Source: Chryseobacterium sp. StRB126 (GTDB taxonomy: Bacteria; Bacteroidota; Bacteroidia; Flavobacteriales; Weeksellaceae). Taken from it: 64,000 nucleotides of DNA. Both the position numbers and the translations under genes were made by a program. Positions 6,693 to 15,326 of this stretch are shown piece after piece; the first letter of the stretch is position 1; each line of letters opens with the position of its first letter. Under the pieces are notes generated by a model. The model did not search any database and had not been told where the DNA came from. It was given only the letters and a program-made list of their open reading frames with translations. Location: the NCBI RefSeq assembly GCF_000829375.1, contig NZ_AP014624.1, forward strand, positions 4,402,001 through 4,466,000, written 5' to 3'.

Positions 6693-7337
6693 TTAGTTTT
6701 GTTCATCGGTTCCAAAAATGATAACATCTGTCTTTAATCCTTTCTTGACATCTGCTTCTTTCATTTTATTTCCGCCTACATTTAAAGTCTGCAAAGCTGG
6801 ATTTCCGGAAATATCAATGTGTTGGATTTTATTGTGTTCCACATTCAGTCTCCTTAGATTTTTAAGCTGAGACAGATCAATTGTTTTTAGCTGATTTAAA
6901 GATAATGTTAATTGGTCAATTTTTGGTATTCCTTCCATGGAAATAGTCTCCAAAAGATTATTATCCATGTATAAAGAAGTGAGGTTTTTCAGATTTTCAG
7001 CTTTAAATAATACTACTTTACATCCTGTACATGAAAAAAGGTTTAGTTTGTCCATATCTTTCATAACAATGGAAGGTATCGCATTATCATCCAACATAAT
7101 CATTTTTGCATTTTTAAAGAAATGGAGATCCTCTGCTGAACTAATTCCTTTTTGAACCAAAAACAGGTTATTAACTGCTTCTGCTTCTGCCTGACTGATT
7201 ATTCCGTCTTTATTTACATCAAAGTTTTCAACAACTGCCTTTTCAAGATTTTTATCTTTAAACTCAAGCTTCTGTTCCTGTAAAAGAGCTAAGCCGAAAA
7301 TCCCCATGAGAACGGTAAATATTTTAAATTTCATCAT
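6693..7337 (-). CDS. Exported leucine-rich-repeat protein with EF-hand-like loop
   Basis: The protein (214 residues) has an N-terminal hydrophobic signal, then a calcium-loop motif DVNKDGIISQAEAE (about 39-52). After that come about six LRR units of roughly 20-24 residues with the pattern L-x2-L-x-L-x2-N, for example LTSLYMDNNLLETI and LRRLNVEHNKIQHI. Such proteins usually bind other proteins outside the cytoplasm. Two adjacent Met codons could serve as start. The gene ends 4 bp before the acetyltransferase operon and starts back-to-back with gldB, so its first codons overlap the gldB promoter region. Confidence 0.78.
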   Translation of the reverse strand: MMKFKIFTVLMGIFGLALLQEQKLEFKDKNLEKAVVENFDVNKDGIISQAEAEAVNNLFLVQKGISSAEDLHFFKNAKMIMLDDNAIPSIVMKDMDKLNLFSCTGCKVVLFKAENLKNLTSLYMDNNLLETISMEGIPKIDQLTLSLNQLKTIDLSQLKNLRRLNVEHNKIQHIDISGNPALQTLNVGGNKMKEADVKKGLKTDVIIFGTDEQN

Positions 7338-7356
7338 GAAATATCCATTTAATCCT

Positions 7357-7364
7357 TACTTTTG
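7357..7364 (+). promoter_or_regulatory. Bacteroidota-type -7 element before gldB
   Basis: TACTTTTG fits the TAnnTTTG consensus of the flavobacterial housekeeping sigma factor and lies 20 bp before the gldB ATG, between the divergent LRR and gldB genes. No clear TTG at -33 was found. Confidence 0.5.
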
Positions 7365-7383
7365 TAAACTTAATGTAAAAATA

Positions 7384-8370
7384 ATGAAGATTTTCAGATA
7401 TATTGCCGTTTCTTCTATTTTAGTTGCGGGGTTGAACTCCTGTAAAAAAGAACCTGAAAACCAATGGAAAATAGAAGTGAAAGATGCCTCCGAAAAAATC
7501 GAAATGACAGATATTTCTAAAGAGTTTTACAATCCTAATGTTCCATTGGATCAATTTAAAGCTCAGTTTCCGTGGTTTCAGGGAACCGTTTCTGATGCTG
7601 ATTTCTCTAAGAGAAGAGCTGATGCAGAAGAAATTAAGATCTATAAGGAAGCTATTGGAAAAATAGATCAGACTAAATTGCAGAAAGATCTTCAGAGTTT
7701 ATTTTCACATATCAAGCATTATTTCCCACAGTTTAAAAGTCCAAAAGTATATCTGTTTTCATCAGCATTACAAATGGTTCAAGATCCAATTTTTTACGAT
7801 GAAAAAGGAAATCTTTTATTCATAGATATTACCGGTTTTATGGGTGATGGCAATGCTCATTACAAAGGACTGGAACTCTATTTTCAGAAATCAATGAATC
7901 CACAGAACATTGTTCCAAAAGTTTCTCAACTTTTTGCCGAAAATATTGTAACGGAATCTCCGGATCATCAAAAATTCATAGATCAGGTAATTCTTAACGG
8001 AAAAGTAATGATTCTGCAGGATGCATTCCTTCCTGATACCCCAGACTACCTGAAAATGAATTATACCAAAAAACAATATGAATGGGCTACTTACAATGAA
8101 GCCAATATCTGGAATTATTTCGTGGAAAGTAATCTGTTATTTGGTGATGACCCAAGATTGGGAGAGCGTTTTATTGCTCCGGGACCCTTTTCAAAGTTCT
8201 ATACAGAAATAGACAATGAGTCTTCCCCACAAATCGGAATTTTTACCGGATGGCAAATCTGTAAAGCTTACCTTAAAGAAAAGCCTGACACGACGCTGAC
8301 AAGCTTTCTAAAAATGGATGCCACACAAATTTTTAACGAATCCGGTTATAAGCCTAGTGTAACAAAGTAA
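7384..8370 (+). CDS. gldB: Gliding motility lipoprotein GldB
   Basis: GldB is a cell-envelope lipoprotein required for gliding and linked to the type IX secretion machinery in Flavobacterium. This 328-residue copy has a signal peptide with lipobox GLNSC. The body contains VYLFSS, a central FIDITGFMGDG and a C-terminal SPQIGIFTGWQICKAYL block of the kind I associate with GldB. The ATG at 7384 is chosen because it gives a normal lipoprotein signal; the in-frame start at 7306 would add 26 residues ahead of it and overlap the promoter. It is followed by a terminator and then gldC. Confidence 0.87.
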   Translation: MKIFRYIAVSSILVAGLNSCKKEPENQWKIEVKDASEKIEMTDISKEFYNPNVPLDQFKAQFPWFQGTVSDADFSKRRADAEEIKIYKEAIGKIDQTKLQKDLQSLFSHIKHYFPQFKSPKVYLFSSALQMVQDPIFYDEKGNLLFIDITGFMGDGNAHYKGLELYFQKSMNPQNIVPKVSQLFAENIVTESPDHQKFIDQVILNGKVMILQDAFLPDTPDYLKMNYTKKQYEWATYNEANIWNYFVESNLLFGDDPRLGERFIAPGPFSKFYTEIDNESSPQIGIFTGWQICKAYLKEKPDTTLTSFLKMDATQIFNESGYKPSVTK

Positions 8371-8390
8371 CCGTTATTTCATACCTGTCT

Positions 8391-8422
8391 AAGACTTTTT
8401 GTAACTACAGAAAGTCTTTTTT
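8391..8422 (+). terminator. Intrinsic terminator after gldB
   Basis: AAGACTTT pairs with AAAGTCTT across a 12-nt loop and is followed by TTTT, 20 bp after the gldB stop. It separates gldB from gldC, which has its own promoter. Confidence 0.8.
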
Positions 8423-8604
8423 ATGGATATTATTCAAACAATATGGATGGAAAACCTGATTAACATACGGAATCTATATTTAGGAATTCATTCAGAATAA
8501 ACTTATCCTTAAAAAGGTAAACATTTCCGATTTTATCAATCCAGCAGACAAAGTTTTCATCCCCAAATAATCCATTTTATGATGAAGATAATTTCGTAGA
8601 AATT

Positions 8605-8633
8605 TTGGATAAGCTGAAGAAGTATTAACTTTG
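8605..8633 (+). promoter_or_regulatory. Flavobacterial promoter of gldC
   Basis: TTG at 8605-8607 and TAACTTTG at 8626-8633 are separated by 18 bp, fitting the TTG / TAnnTTTG pattern of Bacteroidota. The gldC start follows 20 bp later. Confidence 0.65.
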
Positions 8634-8653
8634 CCAAAAAATTTTAGATTGAT

Positions 8654-8977
8654 ATGAGAAAAACTCAGATTACGATAGATGTAGAGCTTGATGAAAACCA
8701 CGTTCCGGAAAACATTACATGGAATGCTCAGGATGGAGGTGTTGAAAAGGAGGAAACAAAAGCTACCATGATTTCTGTATGGGATGATAAAACAATGGAG
8801 GCTTTAAGAATCGATCTTTGGACAAAAGAAATGCCTGTAGACCAGATGAAGATGTTTATCCACCAGATTTTAGTTTCTCTAGGAAATACTTACCAAAGAG
8901 CAACCGGAGAAGAAGATGTGGCACAATGGCTGGAAGAAGTTGCGGAAGAGTTTGCTGTAAAATCAGCTATAAAATAA
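8654..8977 (+). CDS. gldC: Gliding motility protein GldC
   Basis: GldC is a small soluble protein needed for full gliding in flavobacteria. This one has 107 residues, no signal peptide, and family blocks MRKTQITIDVELDENHVPE, ISVWDDKTMEALRIDLWTK, and a C-terminal region DVAQWLEEVAEEF. Its position directly after gldB supports the call. It has its own promoter, and a gldB terminator lies between them, so the two are not strictly one transcript. Confidence 0.92.
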   Translation: MRKTQITIDVELDENHVPENITWNAQDGGVEKEETKATMISVWDDKTMEALRIDLWTKEMPVDQMKMFIHQILVSLGNTYQRATGEEDVAQWLEEVAEEFAVKSAIK

Positions 8978-9093
8978 AAACAATTTGAGAATGAGGTAAT
9001 TTGAGAATTTGAAAATAAAAGGACTAATATTTGTACCACAATAAAAATTAATTTTCAAATTACCCTATTTTAAAATTATCAAATTATATAAAT

Positions 9094-10233
9094 ATGAATT
9101 TTAATACCAAAGTAATTCACGGAGGGCAGCATCATGAGTCTGCAACGGGATCTGTAAACGTTCCTGTATTTTTAACCTCTACGTTTGCACAGAAAAGCCC
9201 TGGAGTACACTCCGGATATGAATATTCAAGAGCCGCTAACCCTACAAGACAGGCGTTAGAAGATTCTTTAGCCAGTATTGAAAACGGAGCCAGAGGTTTA
9301 GCTTTCGGTTCTGGTCTTGCAGCTATTGATTGCGTTTTGAAATTATTAAACCCTGGTGATGAGGTGATTGCTGTAGATGATCTTTACGGGGGTACTTACA
9401 GAATGTTCACCAGACTTTTTGAAAAATATCAGCTGAAGTTCACGTTTGTGAATTTTGATGATGTTTCTAAAATTGCAGATGTAATCACAGATAAAACCAA
9501 GCTAATCTGGGTAGAAACTCCAACTAACCCATTGATGAAATTGGTAGATATCAAAGCTGTAGTAGACATTGCTAAAGGAAAAGATATCTTAGTTGCTGTA
9601 GACAATACTTTTGCAACCCCTTATATCCAAAGACCAATTGATCTAGGAGCTGATATTGTAATGCATTCAGCTACTAAATATTTAGGAGGACATTCTGACG
9701 TTATTGCAGGTGCTCTTATTGCGAAAGATGCTGAATTAGGTGAAAAGCTTCACTTCATTCAGTTTGCAAGTGGTGGTATCTTAGGACCTCACGATTCTTA
9801 CCTCGTATTAAGAGGGATTAAAACATTAGCATTAAGAATGCAGAGACACTCTGATAACGGACTTGCTGTAGCCAAATATCTTGAAACTCATCCTGCAGTA
9901 GATAAAGTAATTTATCCTGGATTAGAGTCTCACCCTCAATATGAGTTGGCAAAATCTCAGATGAAGGAATCGGGAGGAATGGTTTCGTTCACTTTCAAAT
10001 CAGGAAAGAAAGAAGATGCCATTAAGTTCCTTGAAAAAGTAAGAGTATTCACTTTAGCCGAATCTTTAGGTGGTGTAGAATCTTTAGCGAACCACCCTGC
10101 TTTAATGACCCATGCTTCTATTCCGGCTGAAAAACGTGCTGAATTGGGAATTACTGATGACCTAGTACGCCTAAGCGTTGGAATTGAAGATGCAGATGAT
10201 CTTATTGCAGATCTGGAAAAAGCATTTTCTTAA
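9094..10233 (+). CDS. Cystathionine gamma-synthase/lyase family PLP enzyme
   Basis: This is a cytosolic trans-sulfuration enzyme of the Cys/Met-metabolism PLP family, 379 residues. The PLP lysine is Lys195 in HSATKYLGGHSD. SGYEYSRAANPTR holds phosphate contacts and VETPTNPLMKLVDI is conserved. Sequence alone does not separate cystathionine gamma-synthase from the lyase or homocysteine-forming relatives, although flavobacterial annotations often use synthase (metB). The 115 bp before it hold an inverted repeat of the form AATTTGAAAAT / ATTTTCAAATT, whose role is unclear. I see no SAM riboswitch. Confidence 0.88.
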   Translation: MNFNTKVIHGGQHHESATGSVNVPVFLTSTFAQKSPGVHSGYEYSRAANPTRQALEDSLASIENGARGLAFGSGLAAIDCVLKLLNPGDEVIAVDDLYGGTYRMFTRLFEKYQLKFTFVNFDDVSKIADVITDKTKLIWVETPTNPLMKLVDIKAVVDIAKGKDILVAVDNTFATPYIQRPIDLGADIVMHSATKYLGGHSDVIAGALIAKDAELGEKLHFIQFASGGILGPHDSYLVLRGIKTLALRMQRHSDNGLAVAKYLETHPAVDKVIYPGLESHPQYELAKSQMKESGGMVSFTFKSGKKEDAIKFLEKVRVFTLAESLGGVESLANHPALMTHASIPAEKRAELGITDDLVRLSVGIEDADDLIADLEKAFS

Positions 10234-10252
10234 CATAAAAAAATAAAACATA

Positions 10253-10729
10253 ATGAGAAAGATTCATATTTTATTGTTATTAGTTTTTAGCCAATTTACA
10301 TATTCTCAGGTACAAGAAACCGATGAATTATATAAAACAGCAAAAAAACTGGACAGCCTGATATTTGATGTAGGATTTAATAAATGTGATCATTCTCATT
10401 ATGATTCTATCATAAGTAACGATCTTGAATTTTATCATGACATTGGAGGTGTTACTTTAGGTAAGAAAGCATTTATTACATCTGCTAAAAATAATATTTG
10501 CGCTTCTAAGAATAAGTTGAAACGGGAGTTGGTTGGGAACAGCATGAAAGTGTATCCTTTACATAAAGATAAAACGCTTTATGGATTGATACAGGAAGGA
10601 AATCACGATTTCTTTTTTATGGAAGAAGGAGTATGGAAAAAAGCAGGACAGGCAAAGTTTACCCATTTATGGATTTTGGAAAATAACCAATGGAAACTTA
10701 AGCGTGTTCTAAGTTATAATCATCACTAA
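10253..10729 (+). CDS. Exported NTF2/SnoaL-like (DUF4440-type) protein
   Basis: The 158-residue protein starts with a signal peptide (RKIHILLLLVFSQFTYSQ). It continues as one small alpha+beta barrel with the DUF4440 pattern: ISNDLEFYHDIGGVTLGKKAF in the first half and a final strand pair THLWILENNQWKLKRVLSY. Such domains are often ligand-binding or enzymatic. A function cannot be assigned. It lies 19 bp after the PLP enzyme and may be cotranscribed. Confidence 0.75.
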   Translation: MRKIHILLLLVFSQFTYSQVQETDELYKTAKKLDSLIFDVGFNKCDHSHYDSIISNDLEFYHDIGGVTLGKKAFITSAKNNICASKNKLKRELVGNSMKVYPLHKDKTLYGLIQEGNHDFFFMEEGVWKKAGQAKFTHLWILENNQWKLKRVLSYNHH

Positions 10730-10736
10730 TACCCCT

Positions 10737-11183
10737 ATGAAAAACACCAGAAAAGCAGTCCTTGCAGATTTACCCCAACTGGCCGAACTATTCGATCAGT
10801 ACAGAATATACTATCACAAATCATCCGATATCCCTGCCGCTTCAGATTTTCTTCAGGAAAGAATTGAAAATAAAGACTCTGAAGTTTTTGTTTCAGAAGA
10901 AAATGGAATCTTAACTGGTTTTGTACAATTATACCCGATCTTTTCATCCACCAGAATGCAACGTTATTGGCTATTGAATGATCTGTATGTTAATGCCAAC
11001 CATAGAGGAAAAGGCCACTCCAAAGAACTTATTGAAAAAGCAAAAGAACTGTGCAGAGCTTCAAATGCCTGTGGAATCCTGCTTGAAACAGGAAAAAACA
11101 ATGATGTAGGTAACCAACTCTACCCTTCCTGCGGATTTGAACTCTATGACTCCGTGAATTTCTATGAATGGAGCAATTCATAA
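10737..11183 (+). CDS. GNAT N-acetyltransferase
   Basis: This 148-residue single GNAT domain has the acetyl-CoA motif LYVNANHRGKGHSKELI (about residues 82-98) and a C-terminal ETGKNNDVGNQLYPSCGFE typical of small-molecule acetyltransferases. The gene starts 7 bp after the previous stop, so it likely shares that transcript. The substrate is unknown. Confidence 0.87.
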   Translation: MKNTRKAVLADLPQLAELFDQYRIYYHKSSDIPAASDFLQERIENKDSEVFVSEENGILTGFVQLYPIFSSTRMQRYWLLNDLYVNANHRGKGHSKELIEKAKELCRASNACGILLETGKNNDVGNQLYPSCGFELYDSVNFYEWSNS

Positions 11184-11295
11184 GTAATGAATAATAAAAT
11201 ACTGTAACTAATATTTTCATACCTAAAAAATAGAACCTCATCAAACTGCATCTCGAACCCGGTACCTGCATTTTAACTTATAACCCCAAAACAAC

Positions 11296-11808
11296 ATGAC
11301 AGATTTTCAAAAATACATTCAAAGATATTTAGACCAGATTCCATCAGGAGATTGGTTAACTGAATTAAAAATATCGGAAGAAAAAACAGTAGGAATTTAT
11401 TCTAATCTTACTGAAGAGCAATCAAAATTCGCTTACGCTGAAGGAAAATGGACATTGAAAGGATTACTTCTTCATTTATCTGATACAGAAAGAGTTTTCC
11501 AATACAGAATATTAGCGTTTGCCAGAGGTGATAAAAATAACCTTCCCGGATTTGATGAAAATGAATATGCGGATCAGTCTTTTGCCAGTGAGAGATCAGT
11601 GGAATCTTTACTGGAAGAATACAAACTGGTAAGAAAATCTTCTCAGATTCTAATCGAAACCATGAACCCTAAAGCTTTACAAAATATTGGTACAGCTAAT
11701 GGACATGAAATTTCAGTGGAAACCATAGCAAAATTGATTATTGGACACAATTACCATCACCTGAATATTATTGAGGAAAGGTATTTATCTAAACTGGGCT
11801 GGATGTAA
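11296..11808 (+). CDS. DinB-family four-helix protein
   Basis: The protein (170 residues) is a DinB/YfiT-like four-helix bundle. The motif KWTLKGLLLHLSDTERVF places a metal-ligand His in helix 2. The later GHNYHHLNIIEERYL supplies the closing His pair that, with the first, forms the metal site of the family. Members include thiol-dependent transferases; the reaction here is unknown. A REP module with hairpins begins only 6 bp after the stop. Confidence 0.85.
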   Translation: MTDFQKYIQRYLDQIPSGDWLTELKISEEKTVGIYSNLTEEQSKFAYAEGKWTLKGLLLHLSDTERVFQYRILAFARGDKNNLPGFDENEYADQSFASERSVESLLEEYKLVRKSSQILIETMNPKALQNIGTANGHEISVETIAKLIIGHNYHHLNIIEERYLSKLGWM

Positions 11809-11814
11809 TGAAAT

Positions 11815-12054
11815 AATAAGTTTTGGCTAAAGCCAAGAGAATTTTTTCTTTATTGTTGAATGGGCTAAAGCCCATTCCTATTGAATTTGATAAAATGCAG
11901 TGAAATGGTGTAGGTAATATAATCAAACACTTATTTTTAATTCATAAGCAATAAATATATTCATAATTTACACATACAAAACATCAATAGAGACGGGCTA
12001 AAGCCCGTCGTTTAAATTGTATATCCAATCCATTGGCTTTAGCCAAAACTTATT
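11815..12054 (+). repeat. REP module 1 (240 bp, 22-bp perfect terminal inverted repeats, four hairpins)
   Basis: The ends 11815-11836 and 12033-12054 are exact reverse complements over 22 bp. Inside are palindromes built on GGCTAAAGCC: TTGGCTAAAGCCAA (11823), ATGGGCTAAAGCCCAT (11860), GACGGGCTAAAGCCCGTC (11992), and TTGGCTTTAGCCAA (12033). A second copy in the same orientation lies at 12514-12745, and the transposase gene sits between them. This is the architecture of REP elements with their REP-associated tyrosine transposase. Confidence 0.88.
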
Positions 12055-12088
12055 AAAAAAAACATTATTTTTGATAAAAACAACACAA

Positions 12089-12544
12089 ATGTCCTTTATC
12101 AAAATTTACGTTCACATAGTTTTCTCCACAAGAAATAGAATTCCCTATCTCAATACATTTGATCTGAGAATAAAGATATGGAAACACATCAAAGACTACG
12201 CCTCAGAAAAAGGAATATTCTTAGACATGATTAATGGATATTCAGACCATTGTCATTGTCTTATTTCCCTAGGATCCAATCAAAATATAGAAAAAGTTGT
12301 ACAATTATTGAAGGGAGAATCTTCTTATTGGATCAATAAACATCAACTCACTAAAGATAAATTTGCATGGCAGGATGAATACTTTGCAGTTTCTGTTTCA
12401 GAAACCAAATTAGATGCAGTGAGGAATTATATTAAAAATCAGGAAAAACAGCATCAGAAAAAAGCTTTACAGAGGAATATCAGGAATTTATTGAAAAATA
12501 TAATTTTAAAATGTAGGTTTTGGCTAAAGCCAGATGGAGTTTAA
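12089..12544 (+). CDS. REP-associated tyrosine transposase (Y1/IS200-like), frameshifted C-terminus
   Basis: This HUH single-strand transposase family protein is thought to move or maintain the flanking REP repeats. The HUH motif is HCH (54-56) in SDHCHCLIS, and the catalytic Tyr is Tyr114 in VRNYIKNQEKQH. The ATG at 12089 gives the family N-terminus SFIKIYVHIVFSTRNR. The C-terminus is abnormal. After an A6 run at 12458-12463, the other frame encodes the expected SFTEEYQEFIEKYNFKM and stops at TAG 12514-12516, the first bases of REP module 2. One A appears to be lost, by mutation or sequencing error, so the frame now runs on to 12544 through the REP. Confidence 0.88.
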   Translation: MSFIKIYVHIVFSTRNRIPYLNTFDLRIKIWKHIKDYASEKGIFLDMINGYSDHCHCLISLGSNQNIEKVVQLLKGESSYWINKHQLTKDKFAWQDEYFAVSVSETKLDAVRNYIKNQEKQHQKKALQRNIRNLLKNIILKCRFWLKPDGV

Positions 12545-12745
12545 TTTATTGTTGAATGGGCTAAAGCCCATTCCTATTGAATTTGATAAATAGCGTAAAA
12601 TTATTTAAAACGACATTGTAATTTTACACAACATCATATTTTTTCATCATAGACAACAGTAACATAAATAAAAACATCATTAGGGACGGGCTTTAGCCCG
12701 TCTTTTAAATTGTATATCCAATCCATTGGCTTTGGCCAAAACCTA
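12514..12745 (+). repeat. REP module 2 (232 bp), same orientation as module 1
   Basis: The terminal arms at 12514-12532 and 12727-12745 match 18 of 19. Internal palindromes repeat those of module 1 in order: ATGGGCTAAAGCCCAT (12556) and GACGGGCTTTAGCCCGTC (12685). The parts nearest the hairpins are almost identical to module 1 (for example TTCCTATTGAATTTGATAAA), while the middle has diverged. Its first three bases, TAG, are the stop codon of the restored transposase frame. Confidence 0.87.
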
Positions 12746-12842
12746 AAAAAACACCAATACGAAAACCTTTTTATCTCCAATTTTTTGTTCAAAATTCACA
12801 GATTCTCTACCTTTATCCACTATTTTGAATGTACATAAAAAT

Positions 12843-13391
12843 ATGGAACCTATTATTGAAATATTAAAATCCGGCGGAACTATTCTTTACCCTACAGATA
12901 CCATTTGGGGAATTGGTTGTGATGCGACTAATACAGAAGCTGTCAACAAAATTTTTGACATCAAAAAGCGCGAGAAAAACAAGTCTATGATTATTCTGGT
13001 AGAGTCTGAAAAAAGACTTCAGGATTTGGTAGATGTTCCTGAAATGGCCTGGGAAATTATCGATTTAAGCGAAAAACCGGTAACCATTGTTTATGAAAAT
13101 CCAAGAGGGCTACCTAAAGAATTGCTAGCGGAAGATGGCAGCATTGGAATCAGATTAGTAAAAAACGATTTTTGTAAAAAACTAATTACCAAGCTGAACA
13201 AGCCTTTGGTATCAACTTCTGCCAATTTCAGTGGTGATAAAAGTCCGTTAAAATTTTCAGATATTTCTCAAGAAATCATCAACCTCGTAGATTATGCCGT
13301 AGAAGAAGACAGAGATAAGGTTTCGAAATACTCTGGATCTTCCGTTATCAAAATATGGAACGATAATAGAATAAAAATTCTTAGAGAATAA
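12843..13391 (+). CDS. L-threonylcarbamoyladenylate synthase (Sua5/YciO/YrdC family)
   Basis: This enzyme makes threonylcarbamoyl-AMP for the t6A37 tRNA modification. The 182-residue protein has ILYPTDTIWGIGCDATN, the binding stretch KKREKNKSMIILV (the family K-R-x3-K-P-like site, with Ser in place of Pro), IGIRLVKN, and PLVSTSANFSG. It is a lone YrdC domain without the Sua5 C-terminal extension. The ATG at 12843 is preferred over an in-frame TTG six codons earlier. YciO-like paralogues with unclear function exist, so the exact role is not certain. Confidence 0.82.
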   Translation: MEPIIEILKSGGTILYPTDTIWGIGCDATNTEAVNKIFDIKKREKNKSMIILVESEKRLQDLVDVPEMAWEIIDLSEKPVTIVYENPRGLPKELLAEDGSIGIRLVKNDFCKKLITKLNKPLVSTSANFSGDKSPLKFSDISQEIINLVDYAVEEDRDKVSKYSGSSVIKIWNDNRIKILRE

Positions 13392-13464
13392 AAATCCAGT
13401 ATTAATCTGTTTATTTTTTAGAGTCTTGTCTGTATATATCGGCAGGATTTCTTTTTTTTAATTC

Positions 13465-13472
13465 TATCTTTG
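13465..13472 (+). promoter_or_regulatory. Bacteroidota-type -7 element
   Basis: TATCTTTG fits TAnnTTTG and lies 29 bp before the start of the small SnoaL-like gene. The TTG at the right distance for -33 is not evident. Confidence 0.5.
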
Positions 13473-13500
13473 CAAAATCCAACTTGTAAAATTATATGCT

Positions 13501-13845
13501 ATGAATCATCAAGAATTTGCTCAAATGTGGGTAAATACCTGGAACTCTCATGATTTAGAAGATATCCTCACCCACTATTCTGATGATATTGAGATAACCA
13601 CTCCTATGATTGTTATGGCTACCGGAGGAAAAGAAAGTTCTTTAAAAGGAAAAGAGGCCGTTCGTGAATACTGGAGAAAGGCACTGGATAAATTTCCGGA
13701 TCTGCACTTTAATCTGATTCATTCCACAGCAGGAGTAGGTTCTGTAGCATTATTTTATAAGTCTATCATGGATAAACACGCTGTAGAAGTGATGTTTTTT
13801 AATGAAGAAGGAAAAATAAGTAGAATGTACGCTCATTATGATTAA
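13501..13845 (+). CDS. SnoaL/NTF2-like domain protein
   Basis: This 114-residue protein without a signal peptide forms one SnoaL-like cone: FAQMWVNTWNSHDLEDILTHY at the N-terminus, then LKGKEAVREYWRKALDKFPDL, and a final strand EGKISRMYAHYD. These match the polyketide-cyclase-like fold used by many small isomerases and binding proteins. No catalytic set can be assigned. The CCA-adding enzyme gene follows after 37 bp on the same strand. Confidence 0.8.
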   Translation: MNHQEFAQMWVNTWNSHDLEDILTHYSDDIEITTPMIVMATGGKESSLKGKEAVREYWRKALDKFPDLHFNLIHSTAGVGSVALFYKSIMDKHAVEVMFFNEEGKISRMYAHYD

Positions 13846-13882
13846 TGATCCACATTGGTAGAAATTGACGCTATTATAAACG

Positions 13883-15304
13883 ATGAAAATTAATCTTACT
13901 CAAAATAAGAATTTAAAACTTTTTAAAATAATTTCTGAAGCTGCAGAAAGAAATAACCAGTCTGTATACATTGTTGGTGGATATGTTCGTGATCTTCTGA
14001 TGAAGAGAAATGCTTCCACAGATATCGACTTTGTAACAGAACAGAGCGGTATTGAACTGGCTCAGAATGTAGCTCAGGATATTGATCCTAAATTAAAAGT
14101 TTCCGTATTCAAAACCTATGGAACCGCCATGATAAAGTATAAAGATCTTGAGCTGGAATTTGTAGGAGCCAGAAAGGAAAGCTATACGGAAAACAGCCGA
14201 AAGCCTGAAGTAGAAGGCGGAACTTTAGAAGACGATCAGAAAAGAAGAGATTTTACGATCAATGCAATGGCCATTTCTCTGAACAAAGACAATTTTGGAG
14301 AGCTTATTGATCCGTTTAACGGAATTGAAGACTTGGAAAAAGAAATTTTAAGAACTCCGTTAGAGCCTGCTCAAACCTATTCTGATGATCCATTGAGAAT
14401 GATGAGAGCAGTACGATTTGCTTCTACTCTAAATTTTACTATTGAAGAAAATTCTTTAGAAGCTATTAAACAAGAGGCAGAAAGAATTAAGATTGTTTCT
14501 ATGGAAAGAATCATGGTGGAATTCAATAAGATCATGTTATCTGAAAAACCTTCTGTAGGCTTGAAATTAATGGAACAAACAGGACTTTTAAAGCTTATTA
14601 TTCCAGAATTGATCGAACTGAAAGGAGTTGAAGAAGTTGAAGGCCAAACTCACAAAGATAACTTCTACCACACTCTTGAAGTAGTAGATAATATTTCCAT
14701 CAATACGGATAATCTTTGGCTGCGTTGGTCTGCATTACTTCATGATATAGGAAAAGCACCTACGAAGAAATTTGTGGAAGGCACTGGATGGACATTCCAT
14801 GGGCATGAATTCTTAGGCTCTAAAATGGTAAAAACTCTTTTTCAAAGATTGAAATTACCATTGGGAAACGATATGAAATATGTTCAGAAAATGGTAAAGC
14901 TTTCTTCCAGGCCTATTGCTCTGATTACAGATGACGCTTCAGATTCTGCTTTAAGAAGACTTTTATTTGATGCCGGAGAAAACCTTGAAGATCTGTTTAC
15001 ACTTTGTAAGGCAGATATCACCACTAAAAACTCTAAAAAGCAGGAAAAATTCAAGAAAAACTTTGAATATGTGGCGGTGAAGATTAAAGAGGTAGAGGAA
15101 AAAGATCAGGTAAGAAACTTCCAGCCTCCTATTACAGGAGAAGAGATTATGGAGATGTTTAATCTTCAGCCGAGCCGTGAAATCGGTATTTTAAAGGAAA
15201 AGGTAAAAGAAGCCATCCTTGAAGGCGAAATTGCTAATGAAAAGGAAGAGGCAACAAAATTTGTAATTGCTGAAGCTGAAAAGCTGGGATTAAAAGTGAA
15301 CTAA
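13883..15304 (+). CDS. cca: CCA tRNA nucleotidyltransferase with HD domain
   Basis: This enzyme builds or repairs the 3'-CCA end of tRNAs. The class II nucleotidyltransferase head shows VGGYVRDLLM with the metal pair D-x-D at Asp47 and Asp49 (STDIDFV). RRDFTINAMA and DDPLRMMRAVRFA follow as nucleotide-selecting motifs. The C-terminal half has an HD-type phosphohydrolase motif, LLHDIGKAP (about 287-295), as in many HD-fused forms. The 473-residue length fits. A strong terminator lies 22 bp after the stop. Confidence 0.93.
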   Translation: MKINLTQNKNLKLFKIISEAAERNNQSVYIVGGYVRDLLMKRNASTDIDFVTEQSGIELAQNVAQDIDPKLKVSVFKTYGTAMIKYKDLELEFVGARKESYTENSRKPEVEGGTLEDDQKRRDFTINAMAISLNKDNFGELIDPFNGIEDLEKEILRTPLEPAQTYSDDPLRMMRAVRFASTLNFTIEENSLEAIKQEAERIKIVSMERIMVEFNKIMLSEKPSVGLKLMEQTGLLKLIIPELIELKGVEEVEGQTHKDNFYHTLEVVDNISINTDNLWLRWSALLHDIGKAPTKKFVEGTGWTFHGHEFLGSKMVKTLFQRLKLPLGNDMKYVQKMVKLSSRPIALITDDASDSALRRLLFDAGENLEDLFTLCKADITTKNSKKQEKFKKNFEYVAVKIKEVEEKDQVRNFQPPITGEEIMEMFNLQPSREIGILKEKVKEAILEGEIANEKEEATKFVIAEAEKLGLKVN

Positions 15305-15326
15305 TTTTCACTCAATAAAAATATTT

